A DNA stretch of 43,527 nt from Spirochaetaceae bacterium (GCA_007695175.1 REEH01000125.1:1-43527); one strand, 5' to 3'. Shown: positions 29,307 through 37,626, numbered from the stretch's first letter. Program-made: numbers and translations. Notes: generated from the sequence alone by a model not told the origin.

Positions 29307-29948
29307 CTAAACGATCATCCCCAGCACGCGCTTTGCCGCGCGGAGATAGTTGGTATTGGGCATTTCCGAAAGGCCCATACCCTCCACAACTTCCTTCATC
29401 CCGGCATAGTTCTCGCTCTCCGCGCAGGCGGTCTCGATCTGAGCGCCGTTGAACCATACCGTGGCATACTCACAGATTATACCATCAATGGTAAATCCGT
29501 ACCGCATTTTTTCAACGTTGACCGGTGCCATATCGGAATGCGCCCGGGCCATCTCGATGAAGGTCTCGATCGGATACTCATCCTTGTCGAGTTTCATATC
29601 GACTTTCAGATGGGAGAGGATCTCGGAAAGGTCCGCCCGGTTAACGGGGAACTGAAACTTTCCCCGGGGCTGGAAGATCTCGTACCCTTCCGGGGTCTCT
29701 CCGGTCTTTGTCTTGATATCGAGCAGCCCATCCCGAACTTTCACGTTCGCTTCGTTGGTGTGAACGGAAAGGAAATAGGTCTCCAGGGGCATCTTGCGTG
29801 CCGCAAACAGCACGGTCTTCCCGTTCCAGATCTTTCCCTGCACCAGATCGATCACTCCCTGGCCAAACACGCGGAACTCCGCGCGGGGTACAATTTTGGC
29901 CGCCTCGTCGGCGGACGTGGCAACATTCTGTGCAAACACATCAGGCAT
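29307..29948 (-). CDS. Protein of unknown function, possibly CYTH-like fold
   Basis: I do not recognise this 213-residue protein with confidence. It has no signal peptide or membrane segment. Segments such as 'AEFRVFGQG', 'ETYFLSVHTNEANVKVRDGLLDIKTK', 'GYEIFQPRGKFQFPV', 'EKMRYGFTIDGIICEYATVWF' and 'QIETACAESEN' alternate charged residues on beta-strands. This recalls CYTH-type triphosphate tunnel enzymes, which bind triphosphate with Lys/Arg and metal with Glu. That is only a pattern impression. AAGGAGG precedes the ATG. It lies 65 bases upstream of tctC on the same strand and could be cotranscribed, but a small CGCTT-ctac-AAGCG hairpin (about 29281-29293) followed by T-rich sequence may separate them. 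Confidence 0.8.
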   Translation of the reverse strand: MPDVFAQNVATSADEAAKIVPRAEFRVFGQGVIDLVQGKIWNGKTVLFAARKMPLETYFLSVHTNEANVKVRDGLLDIKTKTGETPEGYEIFQPRGKFQFPVNRADLSEILSHLKVDMKLDKDEYPIETFIEMARAHSDMAPVNVEKMRYGFTIDGIICEYATVWFNGAQIETACAESENYAGMKEVVEGMGLSEMPNTNYLRAAKRVLGMIV

Positions 29949-30118
29949 TGGTTTCCTCCTTGGATTCTTTCAGTCAGCAGGTCCATCGTAACACGGGGCA
30001 AAATCGAGGGACCAATCAAAATTTTTTTATCGAATAATCAACACATTTATACGAACGCGCCGGGCGCCGGGAACCCCGGGACAAGGGCGGGTCGATAGCC
30101 TGTTCCGACAAAAACACC
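29949..30118. other. 170-base gap with AT-rich promoter-like tract
   Basis: Between two minus-strand genes. It holds a run of seven T (30026 region) inside an AT-rich stretch at about 30015-30050, unusual in this GC-rich DNA and likely an upstream promoter element for the gene at 29948. GC-rich dyads at about 30058-30082 may end the phosphatase transcript. No gene seen. Confidence 0.4.
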
Positions 30119-31210
30119 CTACTTCCCCAGAAAGTCTGACAGAATCGGCTGCAGCTTCTTCCGGGATATGCCCGCGTTACCCTGCGCATAGAGCCGGGTA
30201 TCGCTGTCTATCGCACCCGACGAAATCGGTGTCAGACCGAGGTCCCCTCCCTCAAGAAACGGGATCACCCTGTTCCGCACGCTCTCGTCAGGACAGTACA
30301 CAACCAGTTCCCGCGTAAACGAGGGACTTGTGTAGGCGTTCATTGCCAGAAGCAAATCAAGTTTCCGCGCGGCTGCGTACGTTCCCAACGACCGGGACAG
30401 AGCGGCGTCCTTGTCAAGCCAGTCCGAGATGGAGAGAAGAACGGAACTGACACCGACACGGAGGTCGCCCATCTGCCATTCCTTGTAATCTTTCCGAAGC
30501 AGGTCCGAGCTATCCAGTGCGGACACGTTGAACTTCTCCCGCTGCAGCGCATCAAAGAGTTGTTTCTGATCAGCTCCGGTGAGGGCGAGAAGTCTGTCGG
30601 CGATTTCCTGGTCACCGGGAGTCACCCGCCCGGCGTCCGGATCGAGACCCACCGTATCGAGGAGAATCGTACCGAGAAGAAGGGTAGCAATCCCTTCATC
30701 GAGCTCCGATACGTCGCCACCGAGCATTTCCCGGGCCACAAGCGTGGCAGCGGATCCCACCGGTTCGATCACGCGCACCGCCGCGTCCTGAAAGAGTCCC
30801 TCGTCGGCGTGGTGATCTATCACACCCGTTACCACATCCGTAAACGTCGCGTGGGATTTGGCGGGCCGGTTGTGATCCACCAGCACGAGACTGAGCCTGC
30901 CGGCGCTTTTAAGCGCCCCCAGGTCGATCTCATCGGCAAATATGAGCGCTTGAAGATCAACACCGGCCTTCTCAAAAAGATAAACCGCCTCCGTGCGCAG
31001 TTTGAAATCCTCCCGCGGGATATTGATCAGCGGCAGCGCTGACGCACCGCGAGTGGCGCGATGATACGCGTAGACCACCGCTGAGGCCATCGAGTCGAGA
31101 TCGGCCGCTTCATTCCCGACTACACAAATGACCGGATCCGTGCCGCTTGCCGCCATGCGGGCTGACTTGAGATAGCGGTTCAGTTTCTCCGCGCCTTTCG
31201 ATATTGACAT
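30119..31210 (-). CDS. DHH-DHHA2 phosphatase, PPX1/Prune-like exopolyphosphatase
   Basis: A 363-residue DHH-family metal-dependent phosphatase. 'VVGNEAADLDSMASA' at 31-45 carries motif I in the form seen in yeast PPX1 and in Prune, 'VLVDHN' at 109-114 is motif II, and 'VIDHHADE' gives the DHH at 132-134. 'LLGTILLDT' follows, and a C-terminal DHHA2 domain contains 'RKDYKEW'. It would cleave polyphosphate, pyrophosphate or related phosphoanhydrides with Mn or Mg. The GNEAADLDS form favours exopolyphosphatase over family II pyrophosphatase. GGGAGGA precedes the ATG at 31210. It is divergent from a DUF47-PiT phosphate transport pair, which fits a role in phosphate economy. Confidence 0.85.
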   Translation of the reverse strand: MSISKGAEKLNRYLKSARMAASGTDPVICVVGNEAADLDSMASAVVYAYHRATRGASALPLINIPREDFKLRTEAVYLFEKAGVDLQALIFADEIDLGALKSAGRLSLVLVDHNRPAKSHATFTDVVTGVIDHHADEGLFQDAAVRVIEPVGSAATLVAREMLGGDVSELDEGIATLLLGTILLDTVGLDPDAGRVTPGDQEIADRLLALTGADQKQLFDALQREKFNVSALDSSDLLRKDYKEWQMGDLRVGVSSVLLSISDWLDKDAALSRSLGTYAAARKLDLLLAMNAYTSPSFTRELVVYCPDESVRNRVIPFLEGGDLGLTPISSGAIDSDTRLYAQGNAGISRKKLQPILSDFLGK

Positions 31211-31461
31211 TATTCCTCCCGAAAAAAATCTGCGAAGTCTTGTTCGGTCTATCCTTGGGTGTGAACGATTTCCTGTCAACAAAAAGCGCGGCGAAGCGTG
31301 CAAAAGATATCTATACGATACACAACGATTTTGATTGGCCCCGGCGCTCGGATCTGTGTTACTGTTGCCGCTATTATCGACATCAAGCAGCCGGCATTCG
31401 GGGCCATATGACGATTTCACAGCGGCCTTGAACAGCGGCGTTGAGTAGAAAGGGAGGATTA
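31211..31461. other. 251-base divergent promoter region, phosphatase versus DUF47-PiT
   Basis: No gene found. A minus-strand TTGACA lies near 31273-31278 and a plus-strand TATTAT at 31372-31377, but neither has a convincing partner at the right distance. No clear Pho box was seen. Confidence 0.35.
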
Positions 31462-32136
31462 ATGATGGGCAGGAAAGAGGGATTGAAGCGTTTGTTGACC
31501 TCCAAGGCGAAGACACTGGAGTTGGAGATCGAGCAGTACCTGGGTCTGATCGATCAGAGCGCGCTCCTGCTGGAAGAGGCAATCAAGAAATACCTCAATG
31601 ACAGATTTGAGGAGTTTGAGAAGAAATCCGCCGAGGTGAAGGAAACGGAACGGCAGGCGGATGAATTGCGTCGCCAGATCACGCACCGCCTCTACGCGGA
31701 GATGCTCATCCCCGATTCCCGGGGAGACGTGCTGGGCCTGCTGGAGACGACGGACAACCTGGCGGACGTGGCCAAGCGCGTGGCCAACCATTTCAGCACG
31801 GAGAAGCCCGAGATCTATCCCTTCCTCAAGGACGACTTCCGGGAACTCACGGAAATCAGCATCAAGGCGGTTCACGAGCTGACCCTGGCGGTGCGGGCCT
31901 TCTTCCGCGACGTGTACCGGGTTACGGAGCACCTGGACAAGGTCCATTTCTGGGAGCACGAGGCGGACGAGGTGGAGGACCGGCTCAAGCGGAAAGCCTT
32001 TGAGGCTCCCGATATCCGGGAGTTCAGCAAGCGCGTGCACATGCGGTACTTCGCGGAACGAATCTCCCTTCTGGCGGATGAAGCAGAAGCGGTGGCGGAA
32101 CGGCTGGCCATCTCCGCGATCAAGCGGAACCTCTGA
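31462..32136 (+). CDS. DUF47 / PhoU-like protein, partner of PiT transporter
   Basis: A 224-residue, almost all-helical protein of the DUF47 (TIGR00153) family, a PhoU-like fold. The helices are amphipathic and rich in Glu and Lys, with the conserved 'KETERQADELRRQITHRL' and 'HEADEVEDRLKRKAF' segments, whose E/D residues are thought to bind metal clusters. The ATG at 31462 follows AGGGAGG. A TTG further up is less likely, and ATG 31465 is one codon down. It is 11 bases upstream of a PiT phosphate permease, the standard pairing, and probably gates or regulates that transporter. Confidence 0.92.
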   Translation: MMGRKEGLKRLLTSKAKTLELEIEQYLGLIDQSALLLEEAIKKYLNDRFEEFEKKSAEVKETERQADELRRQITHRLYAEMLIPDSRGDVLGLLETTDNLADVAKRVANHFSTEKPEIYPFLKDDFRELTEISIKAVHELTLAVRAFFRDVYRVTEHLDKVHFWEHEADEVEDRLKRKAFEAPDIREFSKRVHMRYFAERISLLADEAEAVAERLAISAIKRNL

Positions 32137-32147
32137 TCGGAGGACCT

Positions 32148-33197
32148 ATGCCCTTTGGTGGATTGATTTTTCTTACAAGCGGGCTCTATATGGGCTGGTC
32201 TCTGGGCGCCAACGACGCGGCCAATATATTCGGCACCGCCGTGGGCACCCGCATGGTCCCGTTCCGGACCGCGGCGATTATCTCGATCATCTTCATCACG
32301 CTGGGCGCCGTGGTGAGCGGCGGTGGAGCCGCCCACGGGCTGGGGGCGCTGGGAGCGGTCAATGCTTTGCCCGGCTCCTTCGTCGTATCGCTCTGCGCCG
32401 CCTTTACGGTGATGTGGATGACCAAGGCAGGATTACCCGTATCCACGACGCAGGCGATCGTGGGAGCGATCATCGGGTGGAACCTCTTTTCCGGATACGC
32501 CACGGACCAGGACGCGCTTACCCGCATCGTGGGGACCTGGATTTTCGGCCCTCTGCTGGGAGCGGGCATCGCCTTTCTGCTCTTCTTTCTCGTACGGTTT
32601 CTTCTGGGCCGGTTCAATATTCACCTGATCCGCCTGGACAAATACACCCGGACGGCGCTGATCCTGGCGGGAATGTTCGGCGCCTACAGCCTGGGGGCCA
32701 ATAACATGGCCAACGTGGTGGGTGTCTTCGTGGAGGCCTCACCCTTCACCGACATCAGGCTTTTCGGTTTCACCTTTACCGGGACGCAGCAGCTGTTCAT
32801 GGTGGGCGGCCTGGCGGCGGGCGTGGGTGTAGCCACCTACTCCAAGAAGGTCATGCTGACCGTCGGATCCAAACTCTTCAAGCTCTCGCCCATCACCGCC
32901 TTCGTGGTGATCGTCTCCACGGCGCTGGTGCTCTTTCTTTTTGCCTCCCAGGGGTTGAAGGAAGCAATGGAATCGGTGGGACTCCCTTCCTTTCCGCTGG
33001 TGCCGGTTTCGCAGTCCCAGGCCGCCGTCGGTTCAATACTGGGCGTCGGAATAGCAAAAGGCGGGCGCAACCTCAACCTGGCGCTGCTGCGCAACATCGT
33101 GCTCGGCTGGGTTGCCACCCCGCTGATGGCGGCACTCCTGACGTACGTGGCGCTTTTCATCATGCAGAATGTCTTCATGCAGGTTGTGTACGTTTGA
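32148..33197 (+). CDS. pit: PiT-family inorganic phosphate transporter
   Basis: A 349-residue membrane protein with about ten hydrophobic segments and the two inverted PiT signature repeats: 'GWSLGANDAANIFGTAVGTR' near the N-terminus with 'GLPVSTTQAIVGAIIGW', and 'YSLGANNMANVVGVF' with 'VSQSQAAVGSILGVG' in the second half. These carry metal-phosphate symport with protons or sodium at low affinity. It is cotranscribed with the DUF47 gene upstream. A long imperfect stem-loop follows the stop. Confidence 0.95.
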   Translation: MPFGGLIFLTSGLYMGWSLGANDAANIFGTAVGTRMVPFRTAAIISIIFITLGAVVSGGGAAHGLGALGAVNALPGSFVVSLCAAFTVMWMTKAGLPVSTTQAIVGAIIGWNLFSGYATDQDALTRIVGTWIFGPLLGAGIAFLLFFLVRFLLGRFNIHLIRLDKYTRTALILAGMFGAYSLGANNMANVVGVFVEASPFTDIRLFGFTFTGTQQLFMVGGLAAGVGVATYSKKVMLTVGSKLFKLSPITAFVVIVSTALVLFLFASQGLKEAMESVGLPSFPLVPVSQSQAAVGSILGVGIAKGGRNLNLALLRNIVLGWVATPLMAALLTYVALFIMQNVFMQVVYV

Positions 33198-33216
33198 CGC
33201 GACCGACCTTGTGTAG

Positions 33217-33245
33217 CGTGGGGGTTGATTTTTTCAGCCTCCACG
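33217..33245 (+). terminator. Stem-loop after pit
   Basis: Twelve bases at 33217-33228 can pair fully (counting two G-U pairs) with 33234-33245 around a loop of five T. No T tract follows, so it may be a weak or Rho-aided terminator, or an mRNA-end stabiliser upstream of the small gene at 33274. Confidence 0.5.
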
Positions 33246-33273
33246 ACGACATTGGGGGATAGGAGTGTTTATC

Positions 33274-33468
33274 ATGATTGAATCGTTGACAAATCTACAC
33301 ACCGGAATGCAGCAGAGTACGCAGCAGACCGAGGTTTCCGCCGCCGTTCTGGCAAAGAGTATCGAGACGGTGGAGCAGGCAGGCGAGAACGTAGAAAGCA
33401 TGCTGCAGGCAGCCGGCACGCCCTTTACCGACCCGATGATCGGGCAGAGGATCGATCTGAACGCCTGA
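33274..33468 (+). CDS. YjfB-family putative motility protein
   Basis: A 64-residue protein resembling the YjfB family of short proteins linked to motility in Bacillus and other flagellates. The features are 'QQTEVSAAVLAKSIETVEQAGENVESML' as one long helix and a C-terminal 'DPMIGQRIDLNA', matching the P-x-L-G-x-x-I-D-I ending. The ATG at 33274 has AGGAG eight bases upstream. A GTG three codons earlier is an alternative. It stands alone between pit and a LysR gene. Function is unknown beyond the family name. Confidence 0.75.
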   Translation: MIESLTNLHTGMQQSTQQTEVSAAVLAKSIETVEQAGENVESMLQAAGTPFTDPMIGQRIDLNA

Positions 33469-33502
33469 GCCGCTGAACGTGCGGGCCGCGCCGGCGGGTC
33501 TG

Positions 33503-34432
33503 TTACCCTGACCCCGCTCCGTCGCTTTTTCTTATTGCGGGAGCGAACCGCTCCGAGACATACTTCACAAAGGACTGTACCGCCGGAACCAGATACCGGT
33601 CAGGCTGATGCACCAGGTAGACCTCGCGGCGCAAGTCCAGACCCTCAACGTCCAGCTGCTTGAGCCATCCTGCCGCCGCTTCCCTTTCGCACACCATCCG
33701 GCTGAGAATGGTGATCCCCAGGTTGTGCATCACCATCCGCTTGATCGCCTCCGTGTCGGTAATCTCAAAAGCGGGTTTGAAGTCCATTCCCAGGCGCCGG
33801 AACCGTTTCTCTACGGCCCTGCGGGTCAAGCGGTTTTCCGGCGGCATGATCAGAGGGTATCCGTCCAGATCCTCCGGGAGCAGATGATCCCGGCCGGCCA
33901 GCGGGTGGTCCGGACTCACCACCACCACCAGCGGATCCTCCAGCAGTGCTTCCTGCACGAACCGCGTCGTGCGATGAGAGGCCCCCGCCCGGCCCAGAAT
34001 ACCCACATCCACCTCGCCCGCGAGGATCAGCTGCTCGATCTCGTAGGCATCCTTCACGGTGAGCAGTATGTTTGAGGCGGGACTATGCCGCTGAAAATCC
34101 ACGATCAACTGCGGCACCAGGTAGGTGCCGGGCAGGCTGCTTGCACCGATGCGGACGCAGTGATTCTCCACGTCCACCACATCGCTCACCGTCTTGCGGG
34201 ATTTCTCGAAGAGTTCCAGCAACTGCTCGGCGTAGGGCAACAGGTGCGTCCCCGCCTCCGTCAACTCCAGATTCTGTCCGATGCGACGAAAGAGGCGCGT
34301 CCCGTAGGAATTCTCCAGCTCCCGAATCTGTGCGCTGACTGCCGGTTGCGTGTAGTACAGCTGCTCGGCGGCCTTGCTTATATTCTTGAGCGTCGCCACC
34401 GTGTAGAAAGCCTTGAATTTTACGACATCCAT
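33503..34432 (-). CDS. LysR-family transcriptional regulator
   Basis: A 309-residue LysR-type regulator. The N-terminal helix-turn-helix is at residues 1-60 ('FKAFYTVATLKNISKAAEQLYYTQPAVSAQIRELE'), then a linker helix and a periplasmic-binding-protein-like effector domain from about residue 90 ('VRIGASSLPGTYLVPQLI', 'DVGILGRAG'). It resembles the CysL/CbbR branch more than the purine- or pyrimidine-linked regulators. The ATG at 34432 follows GGGGAAGAG at wide spacing and lies upstream of atypical in-frame codons. It has its own promoter and follows the NCS1 permease gene, so control of the permease/deaminase pair is possible but unproven. Confidence 0.93.
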   Translation of the reverse strand: MDVVKFKAFYTVATLKNISKAAEQLYYTQPAVSAQIRELENSYGTRLFRRIGQNLELTEAGTHLLPYAEQLLELFEKSRKTVSDVVDVENHCVRIGASSLPGTYLVPQLIVDFQRHSPASNILLTVKDAYEIEQLILAGEVDVGILGRAGASHRTTRFVQEALLEDPLVVVVSPDHPLAGRDHLLPEDLDGYPLIMPPENRLTRRAVEKRFRRLGMDFKPAFEITDTEAIKRMVMHNLGITILSRMVCEREAAAGWLKQLDVEGLDLRREVYLVHQPDRYLVPAVQSFVKYVSERFAPAIRKSDGAGSG

Positions 34433-34451
34433 AATTTCGGACTCTTCCCCA

Positions 34452-34480
34452 AGTATAGCCCCTCGTGACACGGTGAACAA
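34452..34480 (-). promoter_or_regulatory. Promoter of the LysR gene
   Basis: On the minus strand TTGTTC (34475-34480) and TATACT (34452-34457) are separated by exactly 17 bases, giving a start near 34445 and a short leader that contains the ribosome site. Confidence 0.5.
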
Positions 34481-34547
34481 CGGCACGAATCACTGCCGGT
34501 ACCCGCCACCGTTTGTACGATGACGGGCACCAACCTCGGAAGACCGT

Positions 34548-35840
34548 TCAGGAAGCTACCGCTTCATGATCCTGCTTCATACCGATCGCGGTCAAAATGA
34601 GATCGACCACGATATACCCCACCACCGCGGCGATAATACCGTTGATCGGAGGTACGCCGGGGGAGAAGTAGGCCACCGCCGCACCGATCACGTACCCGAG
34701 AATACCGGAAAGGTTGAAGGTTTTCATCTTTACGGAGGCGAGCAGGGGATACTTCCCTTTGTGCTTGAAGAAGAAGTCCGCCATGATCACGCCACCGATG
34801 GGCGGAATGAAGGTACCCAGAAGAATCAGCCACGGGACGAGCCAGTCGTAGAAGCCCAGGATCGCCAGGACGGTACCGATCGCCGCACCGATAATGGTGA
34901 GGGACTTCCGTTTTTCCGTGCGGAGCATGTTACATCCGGCGACGGAAAAATTGTAAACAGTGTTGTCCTGCGTCGTCCAGATATTGAAGAAAAGCATCAG
35001 GATACCCGCCAGGAGCAGTCCCTGCATGGCGAGAACATCCACGATGTCCGGCTGCTGGTAGATGATCGCACCATACGCGCCGGCAAAAACCATCAGGCCG
35101 TTTCCGATAAAAAAGGCGATCAGGCTGGCCAGGACGGCCACCTTGGCACTCCTGGCGAAGCGCGTCCAGTTGGTTGCCTGCGTACCGCCGCTGACGAACG
35201 TTCCAAATACGATGGTGATCGCCGCCCCCAGGGTCATGGATTCGACAGGCTCGATCGCCAGCAGCCCCGCCATACCGCCAACGTCACGGGTGCCGATACC
35301 GAAGCTCCAGAGAATCAGGACCATCATCAGGGGAACGGAGACGATGGAGAGTTTCTCGAGACCGCGATAGCCCACGTAAGCCGTCCAGCAGAAGGCAAAG
35401 CCGAAGAAGATCATCAGCGGAATATTGAGCCACCCCGGCAGGTTGAGGAGTCGCACGAACACGATCGCCACCGTGGCCGTACCCCAGGCGTACCACCCGA
35501 TCTGGGTAAAACCAAGGACGAAGTCGGGCCATTTACTGCCGGTGTCACCGAAACTGAACCGTGCCAGGAGCACGGAGTTGAGACCGGTCCGGAAAGCGAT
35601 CAGTCCCAGAATCGCCACGTAGGCACCAAGAAGAAGGTTTCCCAGGACGATAACCCACATCAGTTCACCGAAGGAAAAAGCGACACCCAGGCTGCCGCCA
35701 CCCCACATCGTGGCGGTAAAAAAGGTGAACCCCAGCAGAACCACCGACGTGGACCAGAGGCTCTTGCGGGATTCCATGGGTACTTCCATGAGGGGGAAGT
35801 CCTCCTGGATCTCTTTCTTTGTTGGTTGAACGTTGTCCAT
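34548..35840 (-). CDS. codB: NCS1-family permease, cytosine permease (CodB)-like
   Basis: A 430-residue membrane protein with about twelve hydrophobic segments. Its opening 'MESRKSLWSTSVVLLGFTFFTATMWGGG' and the 'GLNSVLLARFSFGDTGSKWPDFVLGFTQIGWYAWG' region are typical of CodB-type NCS1 symporters, which take up cytosine or related nucleobases with a cation. 'IWTTQDNTVYNFSVAG' and 'PPIGGVIMADFFF' also fit. AAGGAG precedes the ATG at 35840, and the frame upstream is not coding. It is divergent from a CodA-like deaminase, the usual codBA partner but in opposite orientation. The true substrate may differ, given the altered deaminase. Confidence 0.9.
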   Translation of the reverse strand: MDNVQPTKKEIQEDFPLMEVPMESRKSLWSTSVVLLGFTFFTATMWGGGSLGVAFSFGELMWVIVLGNLLLGAYVAILGLIAFRTGLNSVLLARFSFGDTGSKWPDFVLGFTQIGWYAWGTATVAIVFVRLLNLPGWLNIPLMIFFGFAFCWTAYVGYRGLEKLSIVSVPLMMVLILWSFGIGTRDVGGMAGLLAIEPVESMTLGAAITIVFGTFVSGGTQATNWTRFARSAKVAVLASLIAFFIGNGLMVFAGAYGAIIYQQPDIVDVLAMQGLLLAGILMLFFNIWTTQDNTVYNFSVAGCNMLRTEKRKSLTIIGAAIGTVLAILGFYDWLVPWLILLGTFIPPIGGVIMADFFFKHKGKYPLLASVKMKTFNLSGILGYVIGAAVAYFSPGVPPINGIIAAVVGYIVVDLILTAIGMKQDHEAVAS

Positions 35841-35983
35841 CACAACTCCTTGAAGAATGAATGCTGCCGGCGAACGGCCGGTCGTCGGCTCACGGCACTG
35901 CGCTGCATAGCAGCAGGCTGTATTGACCCGACGTACCCATAGCGTAGGCCGAAAACCACCGGCACACAAGCTTTTCTTTCTCT

Positions 35984-36012
35984 TTGACCTGAGACGAACT
36001 CCGGTTTACAGT
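35984..36012 (+). promoter_or_regulatory. Promoter of the codA-like gene
   Basis: TTGACC (35984-35989) and TACAGT (36007-36012) are exactly 17 bases apart. Transcription would start at about 36019-36020, two or three bases before the ATG at 36022, and there is no ribosome site, so the mRNA is probably near-leaderless. Confidence 0.55.
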
Positions 36013-36021
36013 ATCCTCACC

Positions 36022-37245
36022 ATGATAGACCTGCTGATAAAAAATGCGACGCTTCTCGAGACGACCGGCACCGTGGATATAGCGATACGGGAGGGAGTCA
36101 TTACGGAAATCTCTCCACGGGTCGCAACCGCCGCGTCGGAAGCGCAGGCGCGGAAGACCATTGACGCCGCGGGGCGGCTGGTACTTCCTCCCTTTGTAGA
36201 CAGCCACTTTCACCTTGATTCGGTGTGGACCCGCGTTCCCAACGCAACGGGTACGCTCAAGGAGGGTATCGACAACTGGTATGCGTACAAGCAGACGCGC
36301 CTCACCGTGGAAGACGTGTACCAGCGCGCCCGGGCATACTGCGAACACGCCTTCTCCATGGGCATCCAGGCGATCCGCTCCCACGTGGACGTATGCGATC
36401 CACAGCTTCGCGGAGCGGAGGCGCTGGTGCAGCTGCGGCAGGATCTGCGCGACACCATCGATATCCAGCTTGTTGCCTTTCCCCAGGACGGGTACTTCCG
36501 CGACACCGAGGTGGCGGGACTGCTCCGGAAGGCGCTGGAAATGGGTGTGGACGTGGTTGGAGGAATACCCCACTTCGAGCAGACCATGGAGCTGGGATCA
36601 CGGAGCATCCAGGATCTCATGGAACTCGCCGCGGAGCAGGGTCTCCTGGTGGATATGCACTGCGACGAGAGCGACGATCCCCTCTCACGGCACGTGGAGA
36701 CGCTGGCCTTTCACACGGCGCGCCTGGGGATGCAGGGACGGGTTAACGCGTCACACGTAACGTCCATGGCGATCATGGATCCCTATTACGTGAGTCGCAA
36801 GCTGATTCCGCTCATGACGGGAGCGGAGGTCTCCGTAATAGCCAATCCCCTGATCAACATACATCTGGGCGGCCACTTTCATCACCCCAAACACCGCGCC
36901 ATGGCGCCAATACGGGAGCTCCACGGGGCGGGTATCACCGTGGCGTGCGCCCAGGACTGCAACGAGGACCCCTGGTATCCCCTGGGTAACGCGGACATGC
37001 TTGAGGTTGCTCATATGGGAGCACACATCGGCCACATGATGGGACTGGACCAGCTGCGCACGATGGTCGGTATGGTAACAACCGGGCCCGCGGCGATCAT
37101 GCACCTGGAGCGGTACGGCCTGGAACGGGGATGTCGCGCCAACCTGGTAATACTGGACGCGCCCGACTACCTGGCCGCCCTCAGGACATCACCGCAGCGT
37201 ATCGCCGTGATCCGGGACGGTGTAATCCGCAACGGCAAACAGTAA
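36022..37245 (+). CDS. codA: CodA-like cytosine deaminase family amidohydrolase
   Basis: A 407-residue amidohydrolase that follows E. coli CodA closely along its length. Metal ligands His62, His64 ('SHFHLD'), His213 ('DMHCDE') and Asp312 are present, as are substrate and catalytic residues Gln155 ('AFPQDG'), Glu216 and His245 ('NASHVTSM'). The residue after the metal Asp, Asp314 in E. coli, is Cys313 here ('AQDCNEDPWYPLG'), and the preceding His is Gln. Changes at Asp314 are known to alter substrate preference. It should deaminate cytosine or a similar heterocycle, and is paired with the NCS1 permease. The ATG is chosen from promoter position and homology. The frame is open 99 bases further up without family similarity. 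Confidence 0.88.
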   Translation: MIDLLIKNATLLETTGTVDIAIREGVITEISPRVATAASEAQARKTIDAAGRLVLPPFVDSHFHLDSVWTRVPNATGTLKEGIDNWYAYKQTRLTVEDVYQRARAYCEHAFSMGIQAIRSHVDVCDPQLRGAEALVQLRQDLRDTIDIQLVAFPQDGYFRDTEVAGLLRKALEMGVDVVGGIPHFEQTMELGSRSIQDLMELAAEQGLLVDMHCDESDDPLSRHVETLAFHTARLGMQGRVNASHVTSMAIMDPYYVSRKLIPLMTGAEVSVIANPLINIHLGGHFHHPKHRAMAPIRELHGAGITVACAQDCNEDPWYPLGNADMLEVAHMGAHIGHMMGLDQLRTMVGMVTTGPAAIMHLERYGLERGCRANLVILDAPDYLAALRTSPQRIAVIRDGVIRNGKQ

Positions 37246-37270
37246 AACTCCGCGGCGTGGCGCCGGGCTC

Positions 37271-37284
37271 GGTCCGGCCGGACC
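37271..37284. terminator. Palindromic GC element between convergent genes
   Basis: GGTCCGGCCGGACC is a perfect palindrome in the 41-base gap between codA and the DUF2007 gene. It could fold as a 5-bp stem with a 4-base loop and act in both directions, but lacks a T tract. Confidence 0.3.
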
Positions 37285-37286
37285 CG

Positions 37287-37568
37287 TTACAGCCCGAACT
37301 CATCCAGAAGGTCTCGCGCCCGCTCCCGTACACCGGACAGCACGCGGATCTGGTACCGCTCGATGAAACCCACGTTGGGGTAGATTCCGCCTCCGTCGTC
37401 GGACCAGATTATGGAGTGTATCCCCTGCTCCTCCAGGAGTGCCCGGGCGTGTTCCGCCTCAAAGCGGTGATCAAACTCCGCGACGATCTCCACGGTCTGA
37501 TCGTACGGATCCGTTCCGTCGGGCTCGGCTGCTTCAGGATCGACAGGTTCATATTGCGGGTCGGACAT
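37287..37568 (-). CDS. DUF2007-type small protein
   Basis: A 93-residue protein. The first 25 residues are acidic and Pro-rich ('PVDPEAAEPDGTDPYD'), followed by a compact alpha-beta domain: 'VEIVAEFDHRFEAEHARALLEEQGIHSIIW' then 'VGFIERYQIRVLSGVRERARDLLDEF'. This matches the DUF2007 'putative signal transducing protein' pattern, a ferredoxin-like fold of unknown role. There is no Shine-Dalgarno before the ATG, and a -10-like hexamer lies 6 bases upstream, suggesting a leaderless message. It is divergent from the ROK gene across 65 bases. Confidence 0.85.
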   Translation of the reverse strand: MSDPQYEPVDPEAAEPDGTDPYDQTVEIVAEFDHRFEAEHARALLEEQGIHSIIWSDDGGGIYPNVGFIERYQIRVLSGVRERARDLLDEFGL

Positions 37569-37574
37569 ATTTAC

Positions 37575-37580
37575 AATGTA
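37575..37580 (-). promoter_or_regulatory. -10-like element of the DUF2007 gene
   Basis: TACATT on the minus strand lies 6 bases before the ATG at 37568. No good -35 is visible. The identical hexamer at the same distance stands before the flavoprotein gene (43419-43424). Confidence 0.4.
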
Positions 37581-37617
37581 CTATCGAAAAGCGGTAAGAA
37601 CCAGAGCGGGCACTCCG

Positions 37618-37626
37618 TGATATACT
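37618..37626 (+). promoter_or_regulatory. Extended -10 element of the ROK gene
   Basis: TGA-TATACT (37618-37626) is a good extended -10 motif ending 7 bases before the GTG at 37634. Transcription from it would start at the start codon, and there is no ribosome site. Confidence 0.5.

Noticed and set aside
31262-31285. Possible Pho box near CTGTCAAC upstream of the phosphatase
   Set aside because: Only part of one half-site matches and no direct repeat at 11-base spacing is seen.
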